A DNA stretch of 64,000 nt from Platanthera guangdongensis (lineage: Eukaryota; Streptophyta; Magnoliopsida; Asparagales; Orchidaceae): assembly GCA_039583875.1 (NCBI GenBank), contig CM077151.1, positions 25,476,208 through 25,540,207 on the forward strand. The letters are read 5' to 3'. The position numbers and the translations under genes are program-made. The notes beneath the pieces are model-generated. The model worked only from the letters and a program-made list of their open reading frames with translations, searched no databases and was not told where the DNA came from. The first letter of the stretch is position 1, and the number at the start of each line of letters is the position of its first letter. Positions 41,170 to 50,911 of the stretch are shown here, piece after piece.

Positions 41170-42885
41170 GGAGATCAACCAGCCCTGTCAGCTAGTGAGA
41201 GCCTGACAGCGGAATCCATCTCAGAGCAAAGGACTTGGCTTCCACGAGAGATCAACCTGCCCTGCCAGCTAGATGAGAGCTTGCCAGCGAATCCATCTCG
41301 GAGCTAAGGACTTGGCATCCACGAGAGATCAACCTGCCCTGCCAGCTAGATGAGAGCCTGGCAGCGGAATCCATCCCGAGGTGAGACCTTCCCACCCTCC
41401 GAGAGATCAACCTGCCCTGCCAGCTAGGTGAGAGCCTGGTAGCGGAATCCATCCCGAGGTGAGACCTTCCCACCCTCCGAGAGATCAACCTGCCCTGCCA
41501 GCTAGGTGAGAGCCTGACAACGGAATCCATCTCGAGGTGAGACCTTCCCACCCTCCGAGAGATCAACCTGCCCTGCCAGCTAGGTGAGAGCCTGGCAGCG
41601 GAATCCATCTCGAGGTGAGACCTTCCCACCCTCCGAGAGATCAACCTGCCCTGCCAGCTAGGTGAGAGCCTGGCAGCGGAATCCATCCCGATGTGAGACC
41701 TTCCCACCCTCTGAGAGATCAACCTGCGCTGCCAGCTAGGTGAGAGCCTGGCAGCGGAATCCATCCCGAGGTGAGACCTTCCCACCCTCCGAGAGATCAA
41801 CCTGCCCTGCCAGCTAGGTGAGAGCCTGGCAGCGAAATCCATCCCGAGGTGAGACCTTCCCACCTCCGAGAGATCAACCTGCCCTGCCAGCTAGGTGAGA
41901 GCCTGACAGCGGAATCCATCCCGAGGTGAGACCTTCCCACCCTCCGAGAGATCAACCTGCCCTGCCAGCTAGATGAGAGCCTGACGGCGGAATCCATCCC
42001 GAGGTGAGACCTTCCCACCCTCCGAGAGATCAACCTGCCCTGCCAGCTAGGTGAGAGCCTGACCGCGAAATCCATCCCAAGGTGAGACCTTCCCACCCTC
42101 CGAGAGATCAACCTGCCCTGCCAGCTAGGTGAGAGCCTGGCAGCGGAATCCATCCCAAGGTGAGACCTTCCTACCCTCCGAGAGATCAACCTGCCCTGCC
42201 AGCTAGGTGAGAGCCTGACAGCGGAATCCATCCAAGGTGAGACCTTCCCACCCTCCGAGAGATCAACCTGCCCTGCCAGCTAGGTGAGAGCCTGACAGCG
42301 GAAACCATCTCGAGGTGAGACCTTTCCACCCTCCGAGAGATCAACCTGCCCTGCCAGCTAGGTGAGAGCCTGGCAGCGGAATCCATCTCGAGGTGAGACC
42401 TTCCCACCCTCCGAGAGATCAACCTGCCCTGCCAGCTAGGTGAGAGCCCTGACAGCGGAATCCATCTCGAGGTGAGACCTTCCCACCCTCTCCGAGAGAT
42501 CAACCTGCCCTGCTAGCTAGGTGAGAGCCTGACAGCGGAATCCATCCCGAAGTGAGACCTTCCCACCCTCCGAGAGATCAACCTGCCCTGCCAGCTAGGT
42601 GGGAGCCTGGCAGCGGAATCCATCCCGAGGTGAGACCTTCCCACCCTCCGAGAGATCAACCTGCCCTGCCAGCTAGGTGAGAGCCTGACAGCGGAATCCA
42701 TCCCGAGGTGAGACCTTCCCACCCTCCGAGAGATCAACCTGCCCTGCCAGCTAGGTGAGAGCCTGGCAGCGGAATCCATCCCGAGGTGAGACCTTCCCAC
42801 CCTCCCGAGAGATCAACCTGCCTTGCCAGCTAGGTGAGAGCCTGGCAGCGGAATCCATCTCGAGGTGAAGACTACTAGGCATCAA
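41170..42885 (-). repeat. 78-bp internal tandem array of element A (about 20 units)
   Basis: Same unit as in element B, with the 26-residue minus-strand repeat ISRRVGRSHLGMDSAARLS then PSWQGRL. Open stretches include 41252-41863 (203 codons) and 41797-42231. Unit variants (GGCAGCGG or GACAGCGG; ATCCCGAGG or ATCTCGAGG) occur in both elements. Outer units at the left end are more diverged. Confidence 0.93.
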
Positions 42886-43098
42886 CGAGAGGTACCACCG
42901 GCCCTGCCCAGCTATTGAGAGCCTGGGCAGCGGGACCGTCTCGGAGCAAAAGAACTAAGCATCTCACTCAGTCCTTAGCAAATCTTACATCCTCAAATGG
43001 GGAAAAAGATGGTTACATGACCCCCCGACTCAGCTGGTCGGGGGCTGGACTCAATACAACATAAGAAAAATACAGGACTCTACCGGGACGAGGCTTCT
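42886..43098 (-). other. Spacer between array and protease in element A
   Basis: Homologous to 34921-35150. Includes CGACTCAGCTGGTCGGGG and a run of six C. No coding recognised. Confidence 0.6.
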
Positions 43099-45222
43099 TC
43101 AGGGGGTCTGGGCCTGGTGGTCGCCATCCGCTTCCTGCTCGCCGGACACTTCCATCCAGCTTAGGCTCTCCATGATCTTCTCCATCTCCTCTGCCTTAGC
43201 CAACCAAGAGATGTGTTGACGGCCGTGACATAACACTGTCTTGCCATCCTGGAGTCTCCCTTGACTCTGACCTGGATCCCTCCGGAGCTGAACTTGATGC
43301 ATTGGTGGAAGGAAGATGGTACGCAACGGAAGGCGCTGATGAGGGGCCTTCCGAAGATGGCGTTATAGCTGCTTGGAGCATCCACAATGACGAACCGGCA
43401 GTTCCTTGAGACTCCCCCCAATTTAACTTGGAGTCCCACTCCACCCTCAACCTCCTTTCTCTTTCTCTCCCCTGAAAAATCCGAACAGGGGTCCGTCCGA
43501 GGCCAACACCCTCCTTGGCTCTACCTTCATCTCATCAAACGCCTTCCTGAAAACGACGTTGACAGAGCTCCCGTTGTCCACCAAGATTCGGGAGACGCTG
43601 TAGCCCTCGATGGCCGTCTGGATGACCAGCGCATCACAGAACGGATCCTCATGATCCGGTAGGTCTTCCTTCATCGAGAAGGTGATCTTCTCCTCCTGGG
43701 GCGGGGTCTGGGAGGTTGAGGCGACGCTCCTTCGGTACATAACATGGAGGCTTGCCTTCCGAGTGGCCTCAATCCCCACTCCACCATGGATCACCTCTAT
43801 ACCGCCTCGGGGTCCTACATCGACCCGGTCCTCACAAACATCATCACCCCCTCCTTGGGGCAGAACCTCTTCAACCCGCACCGGTGGCTGCGGTTGGGCA
43901 GGACCTCTCGCCCCCTCACTTCCAGGAACTCGGGGCAGGTAGCCGTGGCGTGCCCCTCCACCTGATGGAAATCACAATAGGGTAACTCTACCCTGACCCT
44001 TCTCCTTCCCTGGCGGTTCCTCCTCTCCCTTCGACCAATCTCCATCGCTTGCTGTGGTGGGGGGAGGAGCTGCCTAGGGGCTTGCCTCTGGAAGTTGAAC
44101 CTTCCTTGGCCCCCATGGAAGTTTCCCCCATCATGGGCGTAACCTCTTCCCGGGCCCTGAACGGGTCCTCCCTGCTGCCTCCAACCTGGTTCCGGACCCT
44201 CTTGAGCTCTTCGCTCCTCTCTCCTTCTTCCTTCCTGAGGTCTCGAGCCTCCTTGCTCCTTCGACTCTGCCTCTGTCAGCTTTGCCAACTTCTTGACAAA
44301 TGCCGGGTTGGCCGCCTCCATGGCAATCTCCTCTGCCGCCCTTTCCATCAGCTCCTCGAAGGAAAGGGGGGCCTTCCGGGTCAAGCTCATCTTGAAGAAG
44401 CCCTCCTTCAGCCCAACGGTGAAGGCCATCTGGAGAGCATACCCTGGCATCTCCTGGACCTCCAGGATCTCCTCTTGGAACCTGTCAACGTAACGGGCCA
44501 GCGACTCCTCGGCCCCTTGCCTTATCAGGAAGATGGACTCAGGACTCCTCTTCCGCTTCTTGGAGGTGGAGAAGCGAAGCTGGAAGCTCCGGCTCAAGTC
44601 CTCGAACCCATAGATTGACCTCGGAGGGAGTTGATGGAACCAGTCCCTTGCCTTCTCCTTCAACGTGATCGCAAAGAGGCGACACTTGAAGGCATCCGTC
44701 ATCGGCCTGATGGAGACGGCGTCCTCGAACCACTGCAGGTGCTGAACGGGGTCATCCTTCCCGGTATAGTAAGCCATGTCTGGCTCTCTGAATCCTTCGG
44801 GAACGGGCGCTGAGATGATCAGCTCGCTAAAAGGTGACCCCCTAAGGGGTGGTCTCGCCACCTCCACTCGCGCAACCTGCTCGCCTGAGAGGTTGGCACT
44901 CGCCGGGCTAGAGAACAACTCCCGGCCAGTGAGGTCTCGCTCGACCCCATCTCTCATCTCTCCTCTCCTTCCCGGGCCTTCTTCCTGGTGCGCTTCCTTC
45001 TCCCCCCGCTGGGGTCACCTCGCCTAGACCCCTGGTAGTCGACTCGTCGAGGGGGGGAGCTAGCTCCTGGGGGGTCGGGGTGGAGCTGCCACCCTGGGGA
45101 GCAATGCTTCGCAGCATCTCCATGATACCCTGGATGGAGGCCATGAACTCTTGCCTCCCCACAAAGGGTCCTGAGCTAGGGAGCTCGCCGAGATCATCAC
45201 TATCTCCCTGACCTCCCGTCAT
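43099..45222 (-). pseudogene. Gag-protease of element A, nearly intact Gag
   Basis: The longest frame, 44957-43815 (380 codons), covers Gag: PVPEGFREPDMAYYTGKDD, LEVQEMPGYALQMAFTVGL, a Gly/Arg-rich tail and the knuckle-like YCDFHQVEGHATATCPEF. An upstream frame (45222-44908) supplies the N-terminal part after a shift near 44950. Protease follows in other frames: ALVIQTAIEGYSVSRILVD then NGSSVNVVF near 43570, and CRFVIVDAPSSYNAIFGRP near 43350. Breaks near 44950, 43850, 43450 and 43220. Coding stops soon after protease. Confidence 0.88.
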
Positions 45223-45281
45223 GATACACTCTCTCGGGATCTTCTGTGCTGGTCACTCTCCACGCTCACCACGCACCAAAG

Positions 45282-46336
45282 TGTTGAAGCCAAAATTGAC
45301 CTCTGTGGAGTTCGGGTCCCTGAAAAGGGTGACCTCACACCTACTACACTCGAGAGAACGTCACGGACCGAGACTTAGGAGACTATGTACAGACCCTCGG
45401 CTCTAGCGCGGAGGTCCCACCTCACACCCGGGAGGCTACCTGAGCTCTTCCCCTCCCTCACCAAAAGGGCTAGGCTAGGTGCCTTGGAGAGCTCTCTCTA
45501 CTCAACCAAGAAGAAGCTAAGGGAGGAGGAAGCTAAGAAAAGGGATCCTCTCCAAGGCACCCAAGGGGGTCTATTTATAGTTTTCCAAATCACATGGGCC
45601 ACAAATGACCAAAATACCCCCACGATAAAAAGGCCTCGGGCCAATAGGAAACCGCCACGCCGGGGGGTAGAGAAGGAAAAACGCGTCACCCAAAGATAAA
45701 AGGGGACCCACCCTGCGGGACGGGGCGAGACCCGGCCTGGGGGCCGGTCTCGCCCGGCCTACCCGCCGGGCTGGGCGAGACTCGGCCTGGGCCGGTCTCG
45801 CCCGGCTGCCCGCGGGGCTGGGCGAGACCCGGCCTGGGGCCGGTCTCGCCCGGCCTACTCGCCGGGCTGGGCGAGACCCGCCTGTGGCCGGTCTCGCCCG
45901 CTGCCCGCGGGGGCTGGGCGAGACCCGGCCTGGGGCCGGTCTCGCCCGGCCTACTCGCCGGGCTGGGCGAGACCCGGCCTGGGGCCGGTCTCGCCCGGCT
46001 GCCCGCGGGGCTGGGCGAGACCCGGCCTGGGGCCGTCTCGCCCGGCCTACCCGCCGGGCTCGGGGTCGGTCTCGCCGGCCTGAGGGAAAAAATGGGGAGG
46101 GGGAGGGCCTGCTGATCCCGCCTCCACACCCAAATGGCCCGGGCGGGTGCCTACCAACCTGCCGCTTTCACACTCCAACTATGGGGCCGCTGGGGGAGGC
46201 CGATTTCTCCTCCCCCTACTAGTATGTTTCCAAGCTAGAGCCAAAATTGGCCACCGAGAGTTCAAAATACTCAAAAATCTTAAAAACTAAGCACGGCTCA
46301 TCTGGGGCCCACTATTCGCGAATACGGGGTTGTACA
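45282..46336 (-). repeat. 5' LTR of element A
   Basis: 1055 bp, partner of 40049-41014. It has seven to eight GC units (45720-46075) and a minus-strand TATA near 45580. The primer-binding position at 45264-45281 reads CTTTGGTGCGTGGTG on the minus strand. Confidence 0.9.
45720..46075 (-). repeat. About 49-bp GC-rich tandem array in LTR (7-8 units)
   Basis: Same alternating unit pair as 40490-40745, about two units more, which accounts for most of the 89-bp LTR length difference. Confidence 0.88.
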
Positions 46337-46671
46337 CCCGGGTGCGCATTTTCTGCCTGAATGCACATTTTTTATAATATATGTGAAAAAAATATTACCT
46401 TCTTCGTAATATTTTCATTGAATTTTATTTAACAAACGAACAAAAAAATTGATCGATTCCACAATATTCACTAATATTGTTTATTAGGCGAATGCTGGAA
46501 TTGGAATTAGTCACTAATATTCAATTACAGAATATTCACCAATATTCAATTTCAATATCGAATTTCAATTCCGTCCAAACGAATGGTCCTTAAAGGAACC
46601 CTTCTTCATCTGCTCTAGAAATATTTTCCCCCTTGCCCAACCGTAAGTAAAAAAATCACTCAGGGGTTGTT
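46337..46671 (+). other. End of minisatellite, then AT-rich DNA
   Basis: 46337-46375 is the last trace of the GC/T minisatellite (CCCGGGTGCGCATTTTCTGCC). The rest is AT-rich with repeated AATATTCA motifs. No gene. Confidence 0.5.
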
Positions 46672-47393
46672 TGTTACGATATGCCGCCTATTTAGCCCTT
46701 GTCATTAGGGCCCAGCCGGAGCGGAAAATGGAAACAAATATCACCTAGTGTATCTTTTTATTTTTATTTTTTGGAAACCTTCCAATCCACCATTGATGGA
46801 GGAGCACAAATGGAAGGGAATTGATTTCCTACTTGATTGGATACTGCCACCCCCCCTCATACCAATGATGTCTAGGGTTTCTCTCATGCCTATATATGTT
46901 GGTACTGTGATCCGTTGTAGTGAAAATCGAAGGGAGTGATCGCTCGCCGACTTCTCTCTTGTCGTCTGGTTTCTTCTTGTTATACCATACCCGGCCTTTG
47001 GTCGTCAGCTTCTCTCTTGCCGCCAGGTTTCCTCTTGTTGTAGCATGCTCGGCCTTCGGCCATCGGCCTCTCCCTTGCAATTAGTTCTCGCTTGCTGCAT
47101 CATGTACGGCCCAATCTTGAAGGAGCGAGATTCAACACAAACTCTCGTTTATCTTTTCTCTTCTCTATAGCCGTGTTGTATGTTTGAGAAAGAAAATCAA
47201 AAGTTTTACCATCACAGTGGACGTACTCAAAATTTGGGAAATCACTTTAAATTTGATGTGCTCTTTGATTGTGATTTTTTTCTTTTTTTTCTCGTTTGTG
47301 CCTTGCTCAAATCGTTCTTCATAACTACACTAATTTTTGTCATTAGATTATTAATTGGATCTGGAATTATTTGTTTGGACTATTTTCATAATA
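46672..47393 (+). repeat. 5' LTR of gag-only Copia element
   Basis: TGTTACGATATGCCGCC to TTTTCATAATA. TATA-like CCTATATATG near 46890. It contains a repeated phrase (GCCGACTTCTCTCTTGTCG, GTTTCCTCTTGTTGTAGCAT). It preserves the uninterrupted version of the site invaded in the other LTR (around 46745-46755). Confidence 0.85.
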
Positions 47394-47562
47394 AGTGGTA
47401 TGAAAACCAGGATTGATGACAGGTGACTAATTGGACGCTCCGGGTTGAGTTGGGTCAACGGTAAGTAATGACATTGGTCCGCTCTCTATCTTCCCAATCT
47501 TGATTCGTGAATTAATTGGGTTGCCTCAAGTTTCAGTTTCAGTGCAGATTTTTCAGGTTGAT
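47394..47562 (+). other. Primer-binding region and leader
   Basis: TGGTATGAAAACCAGG resembles an initiator Met primer site with two changes. Non-coding leader follows. Confidence 0.5.
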
Positions 47563-48370
47563 TTCTATGACATCGTCTACACCTAATGCAAAGTTTGAAG
47601 TGATAAAGTTCGATGAGAAGCAAAATTTTGGCATGTGGCGGGTCAAGGTCAAAACATTACTGATCAAGGAAGGTTTACACAGTGTCTTATTGGGGAAGGC
47701 TCAAAAGCATGTTGAGGTTTCCAATCACACGTGGGAGGATATGAATTTCAAGGCCCTATCTACAATATAACTTTGCTTACATGATGATGTGCTGTATAAA
47801 GTTCTTTTAGATACGACTGTCTCCGGTGTTTGGGCAAAGCTGGAGAGTACTAATATGGTGAAATCTCTCCCCAACCACATCTACCTCAAACAGTAGTTGT
47901 ATAAGTTTAACATGAAAGGAGGTTCCTCTCTACATGACCACCCGAACTGTCTCAATAAACTGTTGTCTGAATGTCTCAGCATGAGTATCAAGGTGCATGA
48001 AGAGGACAAGACAATATTATTCTAAACTCTCTTACAAAGTCCTTTAAAAGAATGATCACTACCCTCACCTACACCAAGGATATTTTGGATATGGAAGAGG
48101 TCTCTGCAGCCTTACTCTCAAATGACATCTGTAAGAAGTCATGAGACTCAGGTACTGCTGAAAGTTCAGCATTATACTCTCGGGGTCAGTTCAGCCAGAG
48201 GAAGCAAGTCAAAGTCTAAGGGCAGTTCAGACATCTACTGCAAAAAATGGTCATGGAATTAAGGATTGTTGGAAGCTCCAGAACGAGGAGAAAGGGTATC
48301 CCTCTGGTGATAAAAAAGAAAAATTTGTTGCATCCATATGCCTTGAGGATGCAGTAGAGGACATCCTATA
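47563..48370 (+). pseudogene. Copia gag pseudogene
   Basis: Reads KFEVIKFDEKQNFGMWRVK and VKTLLIKEGLHSVLLGKAQ, then after a stop at 47768 LHDDVLYKVLLDTTVSGVWA, a further stop at 47894, LYKFNMKGGSSLHDH and VHEEDKTILF. This is the Tnt1/Tork-type gag. At least five stops or shifts. A frame near 48290-48370 (KEKFVASICLEDAVEDIL) is the last recognisable piece. Confidence 0.85.
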
Positions 48371-49039
48371 GTGTATCCTCATCTCTCTCTCTCCTGTCTT
48401 TTTCTTTTTTGGCTTCTCACATATATGTCCTTTTTTGTTTTCCATGATTATCATTCCTTCATTTATTTATTTCTACTTCTCCTCTATTCTGTCATGTTAT
48501 TTTTGTATTCTCTATTTGTGTTATTATAACTCTTATTTTTGAATTATTTTTTTTGCCCAAGAATTTTGTTTTGTGAATACAGTTTGGTTACCCACTATTA
48601 TCTAAGCTATTTCCTTGTTACTCCTCCATCCTACATGAGCTTAGAGTATGTCTAATCAATCTTTGATTAGTTCTTATAGGGATTCATTCTATCATGCTGA
48701 GCTCAGTTTGTTTGCATTCATTGTTGATGCATCTGCATTTGACATTCTCTCTCCAGCGCACACATCACATGCCAGAAGTTTTGACATTAATTTGCTATGG
48801 GAGACCACCGCTGGAGGTGCAATAGTTGAAATTTAGCTTTCAGGTGAAGCATTTCTGAGACAATCACGTAAGTCCAGTTTGTGTGCTACTCGGGATTGAA
48901 GGAGATTTTTTCTGTTTCGTTCTTGGCAGAAGTTCATTCAGTTGGTTCTTTTGGCATTGGTTCTTGGTGACCGTTGTGACATCTTGGAGTTATCTCAGCA
49001 AGGTGGAGCATGTCATAGAAGACACGTAGATGTGGCGAT
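48371..49039 (+). other. Deleted pol region and 3' untranslated part of the Copia element
   Basis: AT-rich with CTCTCTCT and TTATTTTT runs. The short frame 48648-48836 resembles nothing known to me. A purine-rich AAGGTGGAGCATG near 49000 may be the old polypurine tract. Confidence 0.4.
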
Positions 49040-49309
49040 TGTTGTGATATGCCGCATATTCTGCCTCCGCTATTAGCACCTGATCGGAGCCGATAAAGGA
49101 AACAAATATCACTGACAGTATTTGTGACGACCCGGGAGGACCACAACATCGCACGGCCCACCAGCAGCCCAAGGTTGAGGGTCAGAGGCCCACTGCGTAA
49201 CAGTGCAGCATGTCCGCCCCAAGGCGCCACGGTGGTACAACCGAAATCTACAAAGCCTGCAGGCCGTACACCCCAACCCATCTCTGTGTCTGTTTCTCAC
49301 CACAGAAGG

Positions 49310-49376
49310 TTGTTGCTGGGGATCGAACCCGCAACCTTGATAACACACTCTTCCAACAGTGGCTATCATCAACTGT
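49310..49376 (-). ncRNA. tRNA-like segment, module 1
   Basis: Minus-strand B box GGTTCGATCCC near 49319-49329. The A-box region is damaged (GTGCTGCAGCTC-type start replaced by AGCACAGTTGATG). Too diverged to be a tRNA gene. Confidence 0.55.
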
Positions 49377-49577
49377 GCTGCACTTTTATGTAACGACTCG
49401 GGAGGACCACGACATCGCCCGGCCCACCAGCAACCCAAGGTTGAGGGTCAGAGGCCCATTGCGCAACAGTGCAGCATGCCCGCCCCAAGGCACCACGGTG
49501 GTACAACCGGAATCTACAAGGCCTGCAGGTCGTACACCCCAACCCATCTCCGTGACTATTTCTCACTACGGAAGGTT

Positions 49578-49645
49578 GTTGCTGGGGATCGAACCCGCAA
49601 CCTTGATAACACACTCTTCCAACAGTGGCTATCACCAACTGAGCT
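49578..49645 (-). ncRNA. tRNA-like segment, module 2
   Basis: On the minus strand CAGCTCAGTTGGTGATAGCC is followed about 50 bases later by GGGTTCGATCCCCAGCAAC. A- and B-box motifs are at tRNA spacing. The T arm (GCGGGTTCGATCCC) is the best preserved. Confidence 0.65.
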
Positions 49646-49647
49646 GC

Positions 49648-49716
49648 AGCTCAGTTGGTGATAGTCACTGTTGGAAGAGTGTGTTATCAAGGTTGGTGGT
49701 TCGATCCCAGCAACAA
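49648..49716 (+). ncRNA. tRNA-like segment, module 3
   Basis: AGCTCAGTTGGTGATAGTC starts at the central palindrome. The B box GGTTCGATCCC lies at 49698-49708, 50 bases on, as in tRNAs. Cloverleaf stems outside the T arm are weak, so it is tRNA-derived rather than a functional tRNA. Confidence 0.65.
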
Positions 49717-50555
49717 CCTTCCGTGGTGAGAAACAGTCACGGAGATGGGTTGGGGTGTACGGCCTGCAGGCCTTGTAGATTTCGGTTGTACCACCGCGGC
49801 GCCTTGGGGTAGGCATGCTGCAATGTTACGCAGTGGACCTCTGACCCTCAACCTTGGGCTGTGCTGGTGGGTCGGGCGATGTCATGGTCCTCCCGGGTCG
49901 TTACAGTATCTTTTTTTTTGTTTTTTGGAAACCTTTCAATCCATCGTTGACGGAGGAGCACAAATGGAAGGGAATTGATTTCCGCCTTGATTGGATACCG
50001 CTGACCCCCTCATACCCATTGTTGTCTAGGGTTTCTCTCATGCCTATATATTGTTGGTACCCAGATCCATTGTAGTGAGGACTGAAGGGAGTGATCGGCC
50101 GCCGACTTCTCTCTTATTGCCGAGTTTCCTCTTGCTGCAGCGTGCTCGGCCTTCGGCTGCCGGCTTCTCCCTTGTTGTCGGGTTTCCTTTTGTTGCAGTG
50201 TGCTTGGTCTTCGACATTCGGCTTCTCCCTTGCCATTGGTTTCTCTCTTGCTGTAGCATGTACTGCTGGATTTTGGAGGAGCGAGATTCGGTACAAACAC
50301 TAATTTATTTTTCCCCTCCTTCATAACAGTGTTGTATGTTTGAGAAAGAAAATCAAAAGTTTTACTTGCGTAGTGGACGTACTCAAAATTCGAAAAACCA
50401 CTTTAAATTTTACGCGTTATTTCATTGTGATTTTACCTCCTTTTTCTTGTTTGTGTCTTGCTCAAATTGCTCTCGTAACCGCACTATTTTTTACAGTTAG
50501 ATTATTAATTGGATCTGACATTATGTGTCTGGACTGTTTTCATAACAGTTGTTTT

Positions 50556-50762
50556 CTACAAGTCATCATCAGCTATATGAAAAATAAATTCGGGGTAGAT
50601 CCATGACTCAACCATTGCATTTTTACTGTATTCACTCTGTGCATGGCCGCACATCATCGATGTTGATGATAGTACAATTTTCTCGTGTATTGTAGAAAAA
50701 AACCTTTCCGTATCATTCGTGATTCCAAATTTGCAGTATAGTGTGATTAGTGTGGTTGTTAG
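50556..50762 (-). pseudogene. PPR protein fragment
   Basis: The frame reads LTTTLITLYCKFGITNDTE then RFFSTIHEKIVLSSTSMMC and GHAQSEYSKNAM. It follows the plant PLS-type pentatricopeptide pattern (ALIxMYxKCG, AxxVFxxMxxKDVVSW, MIxGYAQxG). About two repeats survive. Upstream on the minus strand it runs into a MITE arm and the assembly gap, so a longer gene could be hidden. Key positions are degraded (LSST for VSWT), favouring a pseudogene. Confidence 0.6.
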
Positions 50763-50876
50763 ATCTAGCAGGATGCTTGAAAGTGAAGTTATCAGGTTAT
50801 TTTCCTTCTTCACATCTTCCGCGGAGGTGGTTGCGGTGTGGATCTTGCGAAGAGGTGGCGGTGAGATTGGATTTAG

Positions 50877-50911
50877 GCTCCGTTTGGGAGAACTTATTTT
50901 CCTCCCGGTCC
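50877..50911 (+). mobile_element. MITE family C arm cut by the assembly gap
   Basis: GGCTCCGTTTGGGAGAACTT then ATTTTCCTCCCGGTC matches the left arm of 8626-8701. The rest is lost in Ns. A hairpin may have caused the gap. Confidence 0.7.

Larger units (their letters stand above)
40049..46336 (-). mobile_element. Element A: Tat-like Gypsy retrotransposon with Gag-protease only
   Basis: CCCGG at 40044-40048 and 46337-46341 is a perfect 5-bp target duplication. LTRs 40049-41014 and 45282-46336 enclose, in minus order, Gag-protease (about 45222-43100), a spacer, the 78-bp array (42885-41170) and a purine tract. Polymerase and integrase are absent. It inserted in the minisatellite that also hosts the 5S element. 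Confidence 0.92.
49118..49910. mobile_element. Inverted LTR-type element with tRNA-like segments
   Basis: Flanks GTATT (49118-49122) and GTATC (49906-49910) agree at 4 of 5 bases, and the uninterrupted sister LTR reads GTATC there. The element is three modules of about 260 bp: 49123-49388 and 49389-49645 in direct order, then 49646-49905 inverted. They meet at the perfect palindrome GAGCTGCAGCTC. Outer ends are TGTGACGACCCGGGAGGACC and GGTCCTCCCGGGTCGTTACA. Each module contains pol III A- and B-box-like sequence transcribed outward from the palindrome or toward the left. No coding. Many short frames on both strands are by-products. Confidence 0.82.
46672..50547 (+). mobile_element. Gag-only Copia (Tork-like) element with tRNA-type insertion in its 3' LTR
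   Basis: LTRs 46672-47393 (722 bp) and 49040-50547 (about 720 bp plus a 783-bp insertion and its target duplication) enclose a primer-binding-like TGGTATGAAAACC (47396), a decayed gag and AT-rich DNA. Flanking GTTGT occurs at 46666-46670 and 50548-50552, allowing a one-base boundary offset. Integrase and reverse transcriptase are missing. Confidence 0.8.
49040..50547 (+). repeat. 3' LTR of gag-only Copia element (interrupted)
   Basis: TGTTGTGATATGCCGC to TTTTCATAACA. It parallels 46672-47393 throughout, except for the 783-bp insertion at 49123-49905. Confidence 0.85.

Noticed and set aside
41170..42885. Regular 78-bp spacing could look like a CRISPR array
   Set aside because: Whole units repeat with no unique spacers, inside a plant retrotransposon.
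49648..49716. Functional tRNA gene
   Set aside because: A and B boxes are recognisable, but acceptor, D and anticodon stems are poor and the sequence lies in a repeated module.
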